A stretch of DNA of 64,000 bases. It comes from Amycolatopsis sp. MtRt-6 (GTDB lineage: Bacteria > Actinomycetota > Actinomycetes > Mycobacteriales > Pseudonocardiaceae). A program made the translations under genes and the position numbers. The notes under the pieces are model-generated. The model worked only from the letters and a program-made list of their open reading frames with translations. It did no database searches and had not been told where the DNA came from. Below are positions 1-9,222 of the stretch, piece by piece (the first letter of the stretch is position 1; every line of letters begins with the position of its first letter). The DNA lies in assembly GCF_017308975.1 (NCBI RefSeq), contig NZ_JADWPD010000015.1:97486-161485 (forward strand), read 5' to 3'.

Positions 1-88
1 CGACCGCGTCCTCGAGATCGGCGAGTGGGAAGGCGCGCCGTATTCGCAGGACAGCGGCAGCACCTTCACCGCGCAGGGTGGAGGCTGA
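1..88 (+). CDS. 3' end of an unidentified upstream gene (partial)
   Basis: An open frame (codons starting at base 2) enters from the left edge and stops at TGA 86-88, giving about 28 residues ending in QGGG. It stops one base before the ATG of the next gene, so the two are probably co-transcribed. The visible tail is too short to identify. By context (O-antigen-ligase-like protein and glycosyltransferase next) it may belong to a glycan-assembly operon, but that is inference only. Confidence 0.5.
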   Translation, partial: DRVLEIGEWEGAPYSQDSGSTFTAQGGG

Positions 89-89
89 C

Positions 90-1358
90 ATGGCGACGCA
101 CCCCGCACCGGCCGGCCTTCGCGGTGACGCCGCGCCCGAACCCGTGTCCTCGACGCCGAAGTGGGCGGGCGTGGCGTGGGCGCTGCTGATCCTCAACACG
201 CTCGGCTCGACCGGCGCGAAGACGATCCTCCCGCTGCCGCGGTCGGTCAGCCAGCTGGTCACCATGGGCTCGCTGATGACGGCGTTCGTGATCGCGCTGG
301 CGCTGAACAAGCACCTGCGGATCCGCCCGAGCGCGTACCTGCTGCTGCTGACGGCGCTGCTGGGAACGAGCATCCTCTCCAGCGCCGACCTGCAGGAGGG
401 CCTCGGCGCGTTGTTCCGGTGCTTCCGGCTCACGGTGTTCGTCTCCACGCTCTGGTTGCTCACCCGCTGGTGGGACGGCGGGTTCAGCTTCGTCCGGTAC
501 CACATCCGCACCTACGCGGTGGTGCTCGCGTCGGTGGCGGTCGGCCTGGTGATCTCGCCCGGCAACGCGATGCCGGAGGAGTACGGCGGCCGGCTTTCGG
601 GCGCGGTCTGGCCGTTGACCCCGCCGCAGATCGGCCAGTACGCGGCGGTGATTTCCGGGCTCACGCTCCTCCTCTGGTTCGGGCGCCGCACGACGTGGCG
701 CAGCGCGGTGCTGATCGTGGTGCCGGTGCTGGGGCTGCTGATGCTCACGCACACCCGCACGGCGACGCTCGGCCTCGTCGCCGGCCTCGCGGTGGCCTTC
801 CTGTCGATGGTCCTGACCAGTGCCCGTGCGCGGAAGGTGTTCGCGTGGACGGTCGGCATCGGCGGGGCCGCCGGCATCGTGCTCGCGGGCGCGCTGCAGA
901 CGTGGTTCCTCCGCGGGCAGAGCGCCGACAACTTCTCCAGCCTGACCGGCCGCGCGAAGGTGTGGGACGCACTGCTGGAGGCCCCGCGGACGACAGCGGA
1001 GTACATCTTCGGCGTCGGCCTGACGGACAAGTCCTACGACGGCCTCCCGATCGACAACAGCTGGCTCGCGATCTACCACGAGCAGGGGTTCGTCGGGATC
1101 GCGCTGGTCGCCGCGTTCCTGCTGACCCTGATCGTGGTCGCGGTGCTCCGGCCGCCTTCGCTGGCGAGGGCGTGCGCGATCTTCCTGATCACCTACTGCG
1201 TTTCGGCTTCCTATACCGAAGCGGGTCTCGGCGACGCCTCGCCGTATCTGCTGCACCTGGCGGTCGCCGCGTCGCTGCTGGTCCGCGGGGTGCCGCAGTC
1301 CGACGAACAAGCATTCATCCCGGCGAAGGGGGCAGACGTGCGAGGTGCAGGCGCGTGA
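90..1358 (+). CDS. O-antigen ligase / Wzy-like polysaccharide polymerase
   Basis: A 422-residue polytopic membrane protein with roughly ten or more hydrophobic segments. The central stretch with HTRTATLG, followed by a long extracytoplasmic-type segment containing NSWLAIYHEQG, is typical of the Wzy_C/O-antigen ligase superfamily, which polymerises or ligates undecaprenyl-linked glycans at the outer face of the membrane. I chose the ATG at 90 because GGTGGAGG sits 5-6 bases upstream; a GTG at 78 would add four residues but lies within that ribosome-binding site. The stop overlaps the GTG of the next glycosyltransferase gene. In a Gram-positive it would act on a secreted or wall-linked polysaccharide rather than LPS. 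The exact substrate cannot be read. Confidence 0.75.
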   Translation: MATHPAPAGLRGDAAPEPVSSTPKWAGVAWALLILNTLGSTGAKTILPLPRSVSQLVTMGSLMTAFVIALALNKHLRIRPSAYLLLLTALLGTSILSSADLQEGLGALFRCFRLTVFVSTLWLLTRWWDGGFSFVRYHIRTYAVVLASVAVGLVISPGNAMPEEYGGRLSGAVWPLTPPQIGQYAAVISGLTLLLWFGRRTTWRSAVLIVVPVLGLLMLTHTRTATLGLVAGLAVAFLSMVLTSARARKVFAWTVGIGGAAGIVLAGALQTWFLRGQSADNFSSLTGRAKVWDALLEAPRTTAEYIFGVGLTDKSYDGLPIDNSWLAIYHEQGFVGIALVAAFLLTLIVVAVLRPPSLARACAIFLITYCVSASYTEAGLGDASPYLLHLAVAASLLVRGVPQSDEQAFIPAKGADVRGAGA

Positions 1359-2524
1359 AGGTGCTCGTGGTGCACAACCGCTACCGGTCCGAGCAGCCGA
1401 GCGGGGAGAACAACGTCGTCGACGCCGAGGTGACGTTGCTCGCCGAGGGCGGTCACCAGGTGTCGTTGTTCGAACGCCGCAGCGACGACATCGCGGCGAT
1501 GCCGCTGCCCCGGAAGGCCGCGGTACCGCTGATGGTGCCGTGGAACCCGGTGGTGCGGAAGGAGCTCGCTGCCCGGCTGCGGGCGTCGCGCCCGGACGTC
1601 GTGCACATCCACAACACGTTTCCGCTGCTGTCGCCTTCGGTGGTCGCCGCGTGCGCGGACGCGGGGGTGCCCGCGGTCGCGACGCTGCACAACTACACGA
1701 TGGTCTGCCCACCCGGCACGCTCCACCGCGACGGCCGCATCTGCACCGAGTGCGTCGGCGGCTCACCGCTGCCGGCGGTGAAGCACGGCTGCTACCGCGG
1801 TTCGACCGCGGCCACGCTCCCGATGGCGGCGAGCATGGTCGCGAACCGGCGCCGGTGGTGGACGGGGGTGTCCAGGTTCTTCTGCATTTCGGCGGCCCAA
1901 CGTGACCTCCTGGTGTCGGCCGGGATGCCCGGCGAGCGGATGGTGGTGAAGCACAATTTCGTCACCGACCCCGGCGTCCGCCGCACCGGCGACGGCAAGC
2001 ACGTGCTGTTCCTCGGCCGCGTCACCGAGGAAAAGGGGGTCGGCCTCCTGATGCGGGCCTGGGACCGCCTCGGCGGTGCCCTGGGCGTGCCGCTGGTCAT
2101 CGCCGGGACCGGCCCGATGCAGGACGAGGTCGCCGCCTGGGCGGCCGGCCGCACGGACGTCTCGTACGTCGGCCTCCAGAACAAGGCGCAGTGCCGGGCG
2201 CTGACCGCCGACGCGGTCGCGGTGGTCGCCCCGTCGACGTGGCTGGAGGCTTTCGGTCTGGTGGTGGTCGAGGCGATGGCCGCCGGCGTGCCGACGGTCG
2301 CGGCCGCGCACGGCGCGTTTCCCGAGCTGGTCGACGACGGTGTCACGGGGCTCCTCCACGTGCCGGACGACGAGACATCCCTGGCGGACCGCCTCCGCGC
2401 GGTCGTCGCCGACCGCAACCGCGACATGGGCGACGCGGCCCGCGTCCGGTACGAGAAGGACTTCACGCCGACGGTCGGCTTGGACCGGTTGATCGCCGGG
2501 TACGAGGCGGCGATCGGGGCGTGA
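1355..2524 (+). CDS. Glycosyltransferase family 4 (GT-B fold)
   Basis: A 389-residue retaining glycosyltransferase. The N-terminal acceptor domain starts VKVLVVHNRY and carries a glycine/serine loop (SGENN). The C-terminal nucleotide-sugar domain has FLGRVTEEKG and the family E-x7-E motif at Glu298/Glu306. No signal peptide is visible; it should act at the cytoplasmic face of the membrane on a lipid-linked acceptor. The GTG start overlaps the stop of the O-antigen-ligase-like gene, and its own stop overlaps the next GTG, so the three genes form a coupled operon. Donor sugar and linkage cannot be inferred. Confidence 0.85.
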   Translation: MKVLVVHNRYRSEQPSGENNVVDAEVTLLAEGGHQVSLFERRSDDIAAMPLPRKAAVPLMVPWNPVVRKELAARLRASRPDVVHIHNTFPLLSPSVVAACADAGVPAVATLHNYTMVCPPGTLHRDGRICTECVGGSPLPAVKHGCYRGSTAATLPMAASMVANRRRWWTGVSRFFCISAAQRDLLVSAGMPGERMVVKHNFVTDPGVRRTGDGKHVLFLGRVTEEKGVGLLMRAWDRLGGALGVPLVIAGTGPMQDEVAAWAAGRTDVSYVGLQNKAQCRALTADAVAVVAPSTWLEAFGLVVVEAMAAGVPTVAAAHGAFPELVDDGVTGLLHVPDDETSLADRLRAVVADRNRDMGDAARVRYEKDFTPTVGLDRLIAGYEAAIGA

Positions 2525-3168
2525 GGCAGCTGGTCCGGACGGCGCCCGCGGCCCTGCCGGCCGTGCTGCGGGCCCCGCTGGCGATGACGGCCGCCCTGGC
2601 AACGGCGGTCTTGGTGGCGCTGGGCATCCTCCATTTCCGCGACTCGGGCCTGACCGGCATCGATGCCGCGCTCCTCCCGTCGATTCACGGGGTCGTGCCG
2701 CCGTGGCGGTACGTCGCCTTGGTCGTCGACTTCGGTGGCGAGCCGGTGGGTGCGGTGATCTTGGTCGCGCTCCTTTCGGGGGTGTGCTGGTTGGTCCGCC
2801 GCGTTCGGACGGCCGTGCTGACGGTGGCGGGTGCCGTGGTGACGGTGGTGGTGACGACGGTGTTGAAGCCGCTGGTCGGCCGCACCATCCACGGCGAGTT
2901 CCTGTCGTACCCGAGCGGGCACACGGCTTTTGCGACGGCGCTGGCGTTGGTCATCGCGCTGTTGCTCACCGAGCGGTGGGGGCTGGGCCGGGCAGCCGCG
3001 GTGGCCCTCGTGTTGGGGTTGGCGTTGGTTGCCGGCGTGGTTATGGGGTGGGCCGAGGTGGCGTTGGGCGCGCACTACCCGACGGATGCGGTCGGCGGGT
3101 TCTGTGCCGCGCTGGCCGCGGTGCCGGCGACTGCTTGGGTGGTGGACCGGGTGGCTGACCGGCTCTGA
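2521..3168 (+). CDS. PAP2-family membrane phosphatase
   Basis: A 215-residue integral membrane protein with the three PAP2 (type 2 phosphatidic acid phosphatase) signatures in order: KPLVGR from Lys116, PSGH at 131-134, and GAHYPTD with His185 and Asp189. The family dephosphorylates lipid phosphates such as undecaprenyl diphosphate or phosphatidic acid at the outer membrane face. Placed last in an operon with a polymerase-like protein and a glycosyltransferase, recycling of the undecaprenyl carrier is the likely role (inference). The GTG start overlaps the preceding stop by four bases. Confidence 0.85.
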   Translation: MRQLVRTAPAALPAVLRAPLAMTAALATAVLVALGILHFRDSGLTGIDAALLPSIHGVVPPWRYVALVVDFGGEPVGAVILVALLSGVCWLVRRVRTAVLTVAGAVVTVVVTTVLKPLVGRTIHGEFLSYPSGHTAFATALALVIALLLTERWGLGRAAAVALVLGLALVAGVVMGWAEVALGAHYPTDAVGGFCAALAAVPATAWVVDRVADRL

Positions 3169-3755
3169 GGGGCGGGGCGGTTCTCTGGGGTGGTTGCCTC
3201 CTAGGGGCCTGCTGTGTCAGGTGCGGGGTTGTGCCGGGTCGGCTGGTGCGCTGATCGGCTTGAGGTGCGGGTGGGGTGTGCGCCACGGCGGGTGACTTGC
3301 TCTCTGAGGGGCAGGGTTGGTTCCCGCTGCGGGGCGGACGGGCGCGCGCTGGGGTGGTTCGGCCGCCGACCGGCGATGTGGGTGGTGCGGATTGGCGTGG
3401 CTGGCGCGCTGCCCGAGGCGGACGGGTAAGTGCCGTGGGGGTGGCTGGGGTTGCCGTTCGGTGAGAGCTGGTGCGCTGGTCGGTGCGGACGGGCAGGCGG
3501 CCGTGGGGCGGCTGGGCCTGCCGAGCGAGGCGGGGCTGGTGCGCTGGTCTGCGTGGGGGCGGACGTCCGCCGAATAGCCGGGTGTGGCACGTGTTCGTCG
3601 CGGGCGGGCGCCCGCTGGGTAGCCGGGTTGTGGTGCGCCGAGCAGACGGTGCCACTCGGCTGGAGGCGACCCGGCCGGGGAACTGTTTCCGGCCGGGTGT
3701 CGGTCCAGGCCGGTTTCGTTCGTCGGTGGGGGACCTACCTGTGAAGGAGATCCCC
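3169..3755. other. 587-bp intergenic stretch, G-rich, with degenerate repeated words
   Basis: I see no convincing gene here on either strand. The + strand is strongly G-biased and repeats variants of GGTGCGCTGGTC, for example near 3241, 3469 and 3537. The short frames through it lack ribosome-binding sites and recognisable motifs. It may be a decayed gene or simply low-complexity spacer. The promoter for the gene at 3756 should lie in its right half. Confidence 0.5.
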
Positions 3756-4364
3756 GTGATCCACGATCTGATCGCTGCCGAACGGCGAGAGCTGGCCGGC
3801 CTGCTCGATGACCTGCCTTCGTCGGGGTGGCACTCGCCTACCTTGTGCGCCGGCTGGCGGGTTGCCGAAGTGGTTGCGCACATGACCATGCCCTTCCGGT
3901 TCTCCGGCGGGCGGTTCGTTTGGGAACTCGTGAAGTCCGGCGGGCGGTTCAACGTCATGGCCGACCGCGTTGCCCGGCGCGAGGCCGCCGAGCTTTCCCG
4001 TGAGGCGCTTGTTGCGTCGCTGCGGGACAACGCCGACCACCGTTGGCGGCCGCCGGGCGGGGGTGCCGCAGCGGCTCTGAGCCACGATGTGATCCACGGT
4101 CTCGACATCACGACCGCCTTGCGGCTGGACCGGCGGGTTCCGCTGGACCGTCTGGAAATCATCTTTGCCGCGATGAAGCCCCAGCAGATCCAGTACTTCG
4201 GCACCGATCTGACCGGCGTCGCCTTGCGGGCCGATGATCTCGACTGGTCGTACGGCGCCGGGACGCCGCTCATCGGGGCGGCACAGGATCTGCTCCTGGT
4301 TCTCTGCAATCGGCGGTTGCCCGCCGGGCGTCTTCGGGGCGAGGCGAGTGCTCGGTTCACATGA
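3756..4364 (+). CDS. DinB/maleylpyruvate isomerase-fold (mycothiol-dependent-like) protein
   Basis: A 202-residue protein resembling the maleylpyruvate isomerase N-terminal/DinB superfamily found in actinobacteria (the TIGR03083-type group). The N-terminus (IHDLIAAERRELAGLL), LCAGWRVAEVVAHM and a later SHDVIHGLDI helix supply the usual His positions of the four-helix metal-binding fold. Many members are thought to use mycothiol, but their substrates are mostly unknown. I prefer the GTG at 3756 because AAGGAGA at 3744-3750 is then spaced five bases away; a GTG at 3741 would place that site inside the gene. It is monocistronic and faces a convergent neighbour. Confidence 0.7.
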   Translation: MIHDLIAAERRELAGLLDDLPSSGWHSPTLCAGWRVAEVVAHMTMPFRFSGGRFVWELVKSGGRFNVMADRVARREAAELSREALVASLRDNADHRWRPPGGGAAAALSHDVIHGLDITTALRLDRRVPLDRLEIIFAAMKPQQIQYFGTDLTGVALRADDLDWSYGAGTPLIGAAQDLLLVLCNRRLPAGRLRGEASARFT

Positions 4365-4592
4365 GCAATTAGTCCATAGTGGATGGAGCGGGCGAGGTGG
4401 GCGGGGTGGACGGTCGATGTGGTCATGTCTGCGACGGTACCGAACATGCGTGCGATCGCCATCGCTGAAACGGGTGAACTGTTGCTGTCCGAAATTCTCC
4501 GTTCGCGACTTTTCCCTTAAGCAGCAAGGAAAAAATGGGATTTCGGGACGGGTCGAGCCGAAAACTGTCGGACCCCGTCGGCAAGCTCGTGA

Positions 4593-6074
4593 TCAGCAGC
4601 CGGCGGACCCACCGCCGAACGAAGAACACTCGTCCTGCGAGTAGGGCGCCGCCCGCCAGCTCGCAGCGTCGACCGTCCTGGAGGCGTCATGCACCACGAA
4701 CGTCCACGGCCCGGCGTAAGAATTGCCGTGCCACCGGTTGGCCTGGTCGAACGTGATGGCCTCTTCGATCACCGTTCCCTTGTAGGGCGACCAGTCCGGG
4801 AACGTCCCGTAGTTCGACAGCAGTGCCATCCGCCCGCACAGGCTCGTGCAGCCGACGCGGCCGGCGTCGAAGCGGAACGTGTTTCCGTGGACCTCCACCC
4901 GCTGCGTCTTCCAGCGGCAGTCGTCGTACGCCGGGGGCTTCTCGATCCGGCCCGCGGTGCACGAAGCCTTGTCGGCCGTCTTGGTGCAGTAGCCCGTCGA
5001 TGTGTTCGCCGGGCTGTTGCAGAAGCGGTCGGCGTTCTCCCACAACGTGATCCCGGCCCAGTTGTCCTCGAAGGTGTTGCCGCTGATGTCGATGGCCGAC
5101 GTCCGCGCCGGCACGCGTGGCTCGCCGCCCGATTCCGACACGTACACCGTCGCCGCCGGGAAGTTGTCGCCGCGGGTGGCGAACGCGCGACCCTGCACCA
5201 GGGTGTTTCGGCGGAACGTGTTGCCGCGCAGCACCAGGTTGTAGCTGGTCTCGTAGAACAGCGCCTCGGCGTCGTTGGCCTCGAACAGGTTGTCCTCGAC
5301 GAGGAAGTCGTTGTTGTTCGTGTCGGCCCACAGGCCGGCGCCGTGGTTGCCGTGGACCCAGTTGCCGCGGATGTCGGCCCCGTTCACGGCCCAGAACTTG
5401 GCGCCGCCGCTGCACCCGCAGCCCGGCACCTTGGCTTCCCAGTCACCGGTGTTGTTGCCGGTGATCTCGTTGCCCTCCAGCACGAGCCCGGTGATGCCGT
5501 CGCCCGCCTGGTACGCGTTGAGTCCGTACTGCCCGTTGTTGCGCAGGCAGCTGTGCCGCACGACCTGGCCGGCGCCGGCCATCAGCCCCGCGCCGGCGTT
5601 GTCCTCGATGGTCGTGTTCTCGATGAGCCAGCCGTCGCCGGAGTCGTGGTTGACCACGCCCTGGTCCTGCAGCGCGACGAAGCGGCGGATGGTGAGGCCG
5701 CGGAGCTCGACGTTGCGGGCCCGCTGCGTGAAGGCCGCCCGGTTGACGCCGCGGCCGTCGACGACCGCGCCCGGCGCGCCGAGGTACACGTCGCCGTCCT
5801 TGGGGGCGACCTGGCCGTACTCGTCGTTGCCGAGCGTGTGGGTGCCGGGCCGGAGCCAGAACGTCGTGCCCGGCGGGTGTGCCGCCGTCTTGGCCGCGAG
5901 GTCGCCGTCGACGGCCGGGTCGACGGCGACGGCTCCGGTGGGTGGCTGCTCGTACCCGGTGGGTTGGTGGTCGCACACCGGGCCGGGCCCGTCGGCGGCG
6001 CCCGCGACCGCCGGGCACGCCACGGCGATCAGGAGCGAGCAAGCAGCGACGAGAACCGCACGAGATCTGCCCAT
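4593..6074 (-). CDS. Secreted right-handed parallel beta-helix protein
   Basis: A 493-residue exported protein. The N-terminus has a signal peptide (MGRSRAVLVAACSLLIAVA, ending in an AGAA-type cleavage site near residue 27). The body shows repeated N-x-[FLI] turns such as LRGLTIRRF, IEDNAGAG, LEGNEITGN, VEDNLFEAND and HGNTFRF, the signature of pectate-lyase-like beta helices (NosD/Beta_helix type). The C-terminus is Cys/Gly rich. Such proteins bind or cleave polysaccharides, but no catalytic set can be assigned. It lies 93 bp downstream of, and in the same direction as, the large glycan operon, so it may act on that glycan outside the cell (inference). Confidence 0.75.
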   Translation of the reverse strand: MGRSRAVLVAACSLLIAVACPAVAGAADGPGPVCDHQPTGYEQPPTGAVAVDPAVDGDLAAKTAAHPPGTTFWLRPGTHTLGNDEYGQVAPKDGDVYLGAPGAVVDGRGVNRAAFTQRARNVELRGLTIRRFVALQDQGVVNHDSGDGWLIENTTIEDNAGAGLMAGAGQVVRHSCLRNNGQYGLNAYQAGDGITGLVLEGNEITGNNTGDWEAKVPGCGCSGGAKFWAVNGADIRGNWVHGNHGAGLWADTNNNDFLVEDNLFEANDAEALFYETSYNLVLRGNTFRRNTLVQGRAFATRGDNFPAATVYVSESGGEPRVPARTSAIDISGNTFEDNWAGITLWENADRFCNSPANTSTGYCTKTADKASCTAGRIEKPPAYDDCRWKTQRVEVHGNTFRFDAGRVGCTSLCGRMALLSNYGTFPDWSPYKGTVIEEAITFDQANRWHGNSYAGPWTFVVHDASRTVDAASWRAAPYSQDECSSFGGGSAGC

Positions 6075-6167
6075 GGCAGGACGCTACGCACGAACGGGCC
6101 GGAAAACAGTCACCCTCAAGTGTCCTCATCGGACCCAACGGGTGAATCCGGCCCGCCCGTGCGGGGA

Positions 6168-7496
6168 TCAGGCGAACTTGCGGAACACGGGCTGCACCGG
6201 GCGCCCGCCCAGCCACGGCGTGGGGTCGTTCGCGTCGAGAGCCTTCCGGTACACCGTGCAGGCCTGGGCGACGACGTCGATGGTCTTGTCGATGTCGGCT
6301 TCGGTGAGCGCGGCACTGACCACGAAGGACGGCCCGAGCACGCCGCCGCTGATGAGCTCGCGCAGGAACAGCGTCCGGTACGGCTGCGACGGCCTGCACT
6401 GCTCGTCGAGCGTGCCGAAGACCAGGTTGCTGGCCCGGCCGCGGACGACCACGTGGTTCTCGACGCCGACCCCGGCCGCCACCTCGCGGACGCCGGCGGC
6501 GAGCCGGTCGCCGAGGGCGTGCAGGCGGCCGATGACGTCCTCGTCGCGGTAGACGTCCATGACCGCCATCGCGGCGGCCAGCGAGTGGGTCTCGGCGCCG
6601 TGCGTGGTCGAGAGCAGGAACACCCGCTCGCGGTCGGTGCGCAGGCCGCCGATCTCCATCAGCTCGCGCTTGCCCGCCAGCGCGGAGACGGCGAAGCCGT
6701 TGCCGAGGGCCTTGCCGAACGTCGAGAGGTCGGGCGTGACGCCGTAGAGGCCCTGCGCGCCCTGGGCGGACCACCGGAAGCCGGTGATCATCTCGTCGAA
6801 GACCAGGACCACGCCGTGCCGGGTGGTGAGCTCGCGCAGGCCCTGCAGGTACCCCGGCGGCGGTTCCACCGCGGCCGCCGCCTCCAGGATCATGCACGCG
6901 ATCTCGCCCTCGTGGCGCTGCAGCAGCTCTTCCGCGGCTTGCAGGTCGCCGTACGGGAAGGACACCGTCGCTTCCGTCGTCTCCTCCGGGATGCCCGCGT
7001 TCATCGGCGTGGTGCCGATGAACCAGTCGTCGGTGGAGAAGAAGGCGTGGTCGGCGCACTTGGCGACGAGCTTGCGGCCGGTGGCCGCGCGGGCCAGCCG
7101 GACCGCGGCGGTCGTCGCGTCGGAGCCGTTCTTGGTGAACTTCACCATGTCGGCGGTCGGGATGTTCTCGAGGAACCGCTCGGCCGCCTCCGCCTCGAGG
7201 ATCGACGGGCGGATGAAGTTGCTGCCCTTGTCCAGCTCGCCGCGCACCGCTTCGACGACCCGCGGGTGGGCGTGGCCGAGGCTGACGGCTCTCAGTCCCG
7301 CGCCGTACTCGACGTACTCGTTGCCGTCGACGTCCCAGACGTGCCCGCCGCGCCCGTGGGAGATGACCGGGGCCATCCCCTCGGGATACTGGTCCGAGCC
7401 CTTGGCGTAGGTGTGCGCACCGCCGGGGATGACCCGGTGCAGCCGCTCGTTCGCCATGGTGGAGCGGGGCAGGTTCGTACCCATGTCGTGGCTCAC
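6168..7496 (-). CDS. Class III PLP aminotransferase (glutamate-1-semialdehyde aminotransferase-like)
   Basis: About 442 residues, matching class III aminotransferases. FDEMITGFRWS supplies the cofactor-ring aspartate and STFGKALGNGF the Schiff-base lysine. The closest subgroup by look is the glutamate-1-semialdehyde aminomutase-like one, but position as the last gene of a nucleotide-sugar operon argues that it aminates a keto sugar or related carbonyl rather than serving haem synthesis. Start is ambiguous: GTG at 7496 overlaps the upstream stop by four bases, while ATG twelve bases inside (7484) is better spaced from AGGTGAG. The substrate is unknown; amination of a keto sugar is inference. 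Confidence 0.8.
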   Translation of the reverse strand: MSHDMGTNLPRSTMANERLHRVIPGGAHTYAKGSDQYPEGMAPVISHGRGGHVWDVDGNEYVEYGAGLRAVSLGHAHPRVVEAVRGELDKGSNFIRPSILEAEAAERFLENIPTADMVKFTKNGSDATTAAVRLARAATGRKLVAKCADHAFFSTDDWFIGTTPMNAGIPEETTEATVSFPYGDLQAAEELLQRHEGEIACMILEAAAAVEPPPGYLQGLRELTTRHGVVLVFDEMITGFRWSAQGAQGLYGVTPDLSTFGKALGNGFAVSALAGKRELMEIGGLRTDRERVFLLSTTHGAETHSLAAAMAVMDVYRDEDVIGRLHALGDRLAAGVREVAAGVGVENHVVVRGRASNLVFGTLDEQCRPSQPYRTLFLRELISGGVLGPSFVVSAALTEADIDKTIDVVAQACTVYRKALDANDPTPWLGGRPVQPVFRKFA

Positions 7497-8041
7497 CTCG
7501 TTGGTTTCAACGCGTCTCCGAGAGACGGCGCGCGTTCGTCCCGGTCACTGACCAGTGTGACCGACAATGGCCACGGAATGTCCAATTCGGGGTCTTTGTA
7601 CGAAATTGTGATGTCCTCGGCCGGGTCGTGTGCCCGATCGATGCGGTACGACACGTCGGAAGGATCCGTGAGTGACTGGAATCCGTGCGCGCACCCCGCC
7701 GGGATGTACACGGAAACCTGTGTCTCACCGGAAAGTTCGAATGTTTTCACATTCCGGAATGTCGGCGAATCCGGTCGGAGGTCCACGACGACGTCGAAGA
7801 TCGCGCCGTGCGAACACCGCACCAGCTTGGCCTCGCCGGCCCCGCCGCGCAGGTGCATCCCGCGGACGACTCCCTTGCGGGACCGGGAAAGACTGTCCTG
7901 GACGAAGCCGTCCGGGTCGATGCCCACCGAGGCGACGACGTCGCGGTCGAACGTCCGGCTGAAGAAGCCGCGCTGGTCCGCGTGCGGCGTGGGTTCGAAC
8001 AGGTACGCGCCGTCGATCTCGGGCACCGGAACGGCCTTCAT
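7493..8041 (-). CDS. dTDP-4-dehydrorhamnose 3,5-epimerase-like sugar epimerase (RmlC/cupin family)
   Basis: A 182-residue RmlC-family cupin. Family landmarks include the N-terminal DQRGFFSRTF, QDSLSRSRKGVVRGMH (catalytic-His region), FDVVVDLR and the YIPAGCAHGFQ segment. The enzyme class epimerises C3 and/or C5 of dTDP-4-keto-6-deoxyglucose. No dTDP-glucose dehydratase or RmlD is visible in the window, so the precise sugar is open. Its ATG overlaps the stop of the pyruvyl-transferase-like gene and its stop overlaps the aminotransferase start, which indicates translational coupling. Confidence 0.85.
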   Translation of the reverse strand: MKAVPVPEIDGAYLFEPTPHADQRGFFSRTFDRDVVASVGIDPDGFVQDSLSRSRKGVVRGMHLRGGAGEAKLVRCSHGAIFDVVVDLRPDSPTFRNVKTFELSGETQVSVYIPAGCAHGFQSLTDPSDVSYRIDRAHDPAEDITISYKDPELDIPWPLSVTLVSDRDERAPSLGDALKPTR

Positions 8042-9222
8042 CGCCCACCCCCGAAGAGGGCCGCCGAAAGGGCGGCGAACTGGTCCTTGAGCCGTTGCGC
8101 GTTCATCTCGTTCCGTTCCTGGAGCGTCTGGCGCAGTTCGGCCGAGCGGTTCTCGAGTTCGGTGAACTGCTCGACGAGCCGGTCGAAGCCGACCGTCTTC
8201 GCCCGCTGGGTGAAGCCATCGAGGCCCATTTCCGCCATGAGGACGTCGTTCTTCGGTGCGTAGCCGATCGCCACGGTCGGTGTCGAGACCTTCAGGGCGC
8301 AGAGCACGTTGTGGTAGCGCGTGGCCACCACGCTGTCCACCGCGGCCATCTCGTGCATCAGCTCGTCCAGGGTCTCCGCCGGAGCCGCCGTCACCAGCGG
8401 GGACGCGGTTTTCCCGATGATCTCGTCGACGACCTGCCGGTCGATCCGGTCGCCGATGAACAGCCGGACCCCTCTGCCCTGGTCGACGAGCCACGCGACG
8501 AACCGGTTCATCGTGTCCACGTAGTGGCGGTAGATGCGGCCGGCCTCGGCGCGGTCGTCGTTGCCGCCGTAGTAGGCCATCACCCCGACGCCGACGGTGC
8601 CCGGCTTGCCGGGGGCGGCCGGGGTGGGAAGGGAGAACGCGAGGTCGGGATAGACCTGGTCGGCACTCGTGTCGACGCCCATGGCGCGCATGGCGTCGCG
8701 CGAGATGTCATCACGGTAGGAGCGGTAGGCGGCGAGCCGGCCGGACCAGCGGACCAGGGCGCGGGTCGCCCGGGCGCTGATCTCGTTGGCGCCCACGCAG
8801 ACGAGCGCCACCTTGGTGCCGAAGAGGCGCCCGGTGGCGGAGAGGAGAAAGAGCGAATACGGGAAACCCCAGGGACGCAGCGGCAGCGTCGCTTCGAGCA
8901 CGCCCATGCCGGGCACGATGACGACGTCCTGCTTCCGGACCCAGGCCGCGGTGCGCGCGATGTCGGCCAGCTTGCCGAAGCCCTTGAGAGCGACGGAGCG
9001 CAGGCCGGACGCCGTCTCGTACTCGGACTGGTTCCAGTGCAGCGGCGTCGCGTCGAGGCCGTACCGCTCGCGGACGATCTCGGGACCGCCGGCCAGGGCG
9101 CTCAGCACCGCGTCCGGGTACTCGGCGCGCAGGTAGCCGAGCACGGCTTCGAGGGAACCGTCGTTGCCGAGGTTCCCCGAGCCGAGCAGGCCGAACACGC
9201 CGACGCGCGGGGCACGCTTCAC
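8038..9222 (-). CDS. Polysaccharide pyruvyl transferase family protein
   Basis: A 394-residue protein of the polysaccharide pyruvyl transferase (CsaB/WcaK-like) family. The N-terminal VGVFGLLGSGNLGNDGSL loop is the family hallmark; RYHNVLCALKVSTPTVAIGY near the C-terminus is the second conserved block. Members add ketal-linked pyruvate from phosphoenolpyruvate to sugars, giving the glycan negative charge; some relatives have other transferase roles. The C-terminal ~40 residues form a charged probable coiled coil. The GTG at 9222 overlaps the preceding GT2 stop by four bases, and the stop overlaps the next ATG. Confidence 0.8.
   Translation of the reverse strand: MKRAPRVGVFGLLGSGNLGNDGSLEAVLGYLRAEYPDAVLSALAGGPEIVRERYGLDATPLHWNQSEYETASGLRSVALKGFGKLADIARTAAWVRKQDVVIVPGMGVLEATLPLRPWGFPYSLFLLSATGRLFGTKVALVCVGANEISARATRALVRWSGRLAAYRSYRDDISRDAMRAMGVDTSADQVYPDLAFSLPTPAAPGKPGTVGVGVMAYYGGNDDRAEAGRIYRHYVDTMNRFVAWLVDQGRGVRLFIGDRIDRQVVDEIIGKTASPLVTAAPAETLDELMHEMAAVDSVVATRYHNVLCALKVSTPTVAIGYAPKNDVLMAEMGLDGFTQRAKTVGFDRLVEQFTELENRSAELRQTLQERNEMNAQRLKDQFAALSAALFGGGR

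Noticed and set aside
3201..3590. Proline-rich minus-strand frame in the 3.2-3.7 kb gap
   Set aside because: Composition simply reflects the G-rich opposite strand; no start signal or family resemblance.
4689..8090. A 1133-codon + strand frame across the beta-helix, aminotransferase and epimerase genes
   Set aside because: Opposite-strand shadow of three clearly recognisable genes; no motifs or ribosome-binding site.
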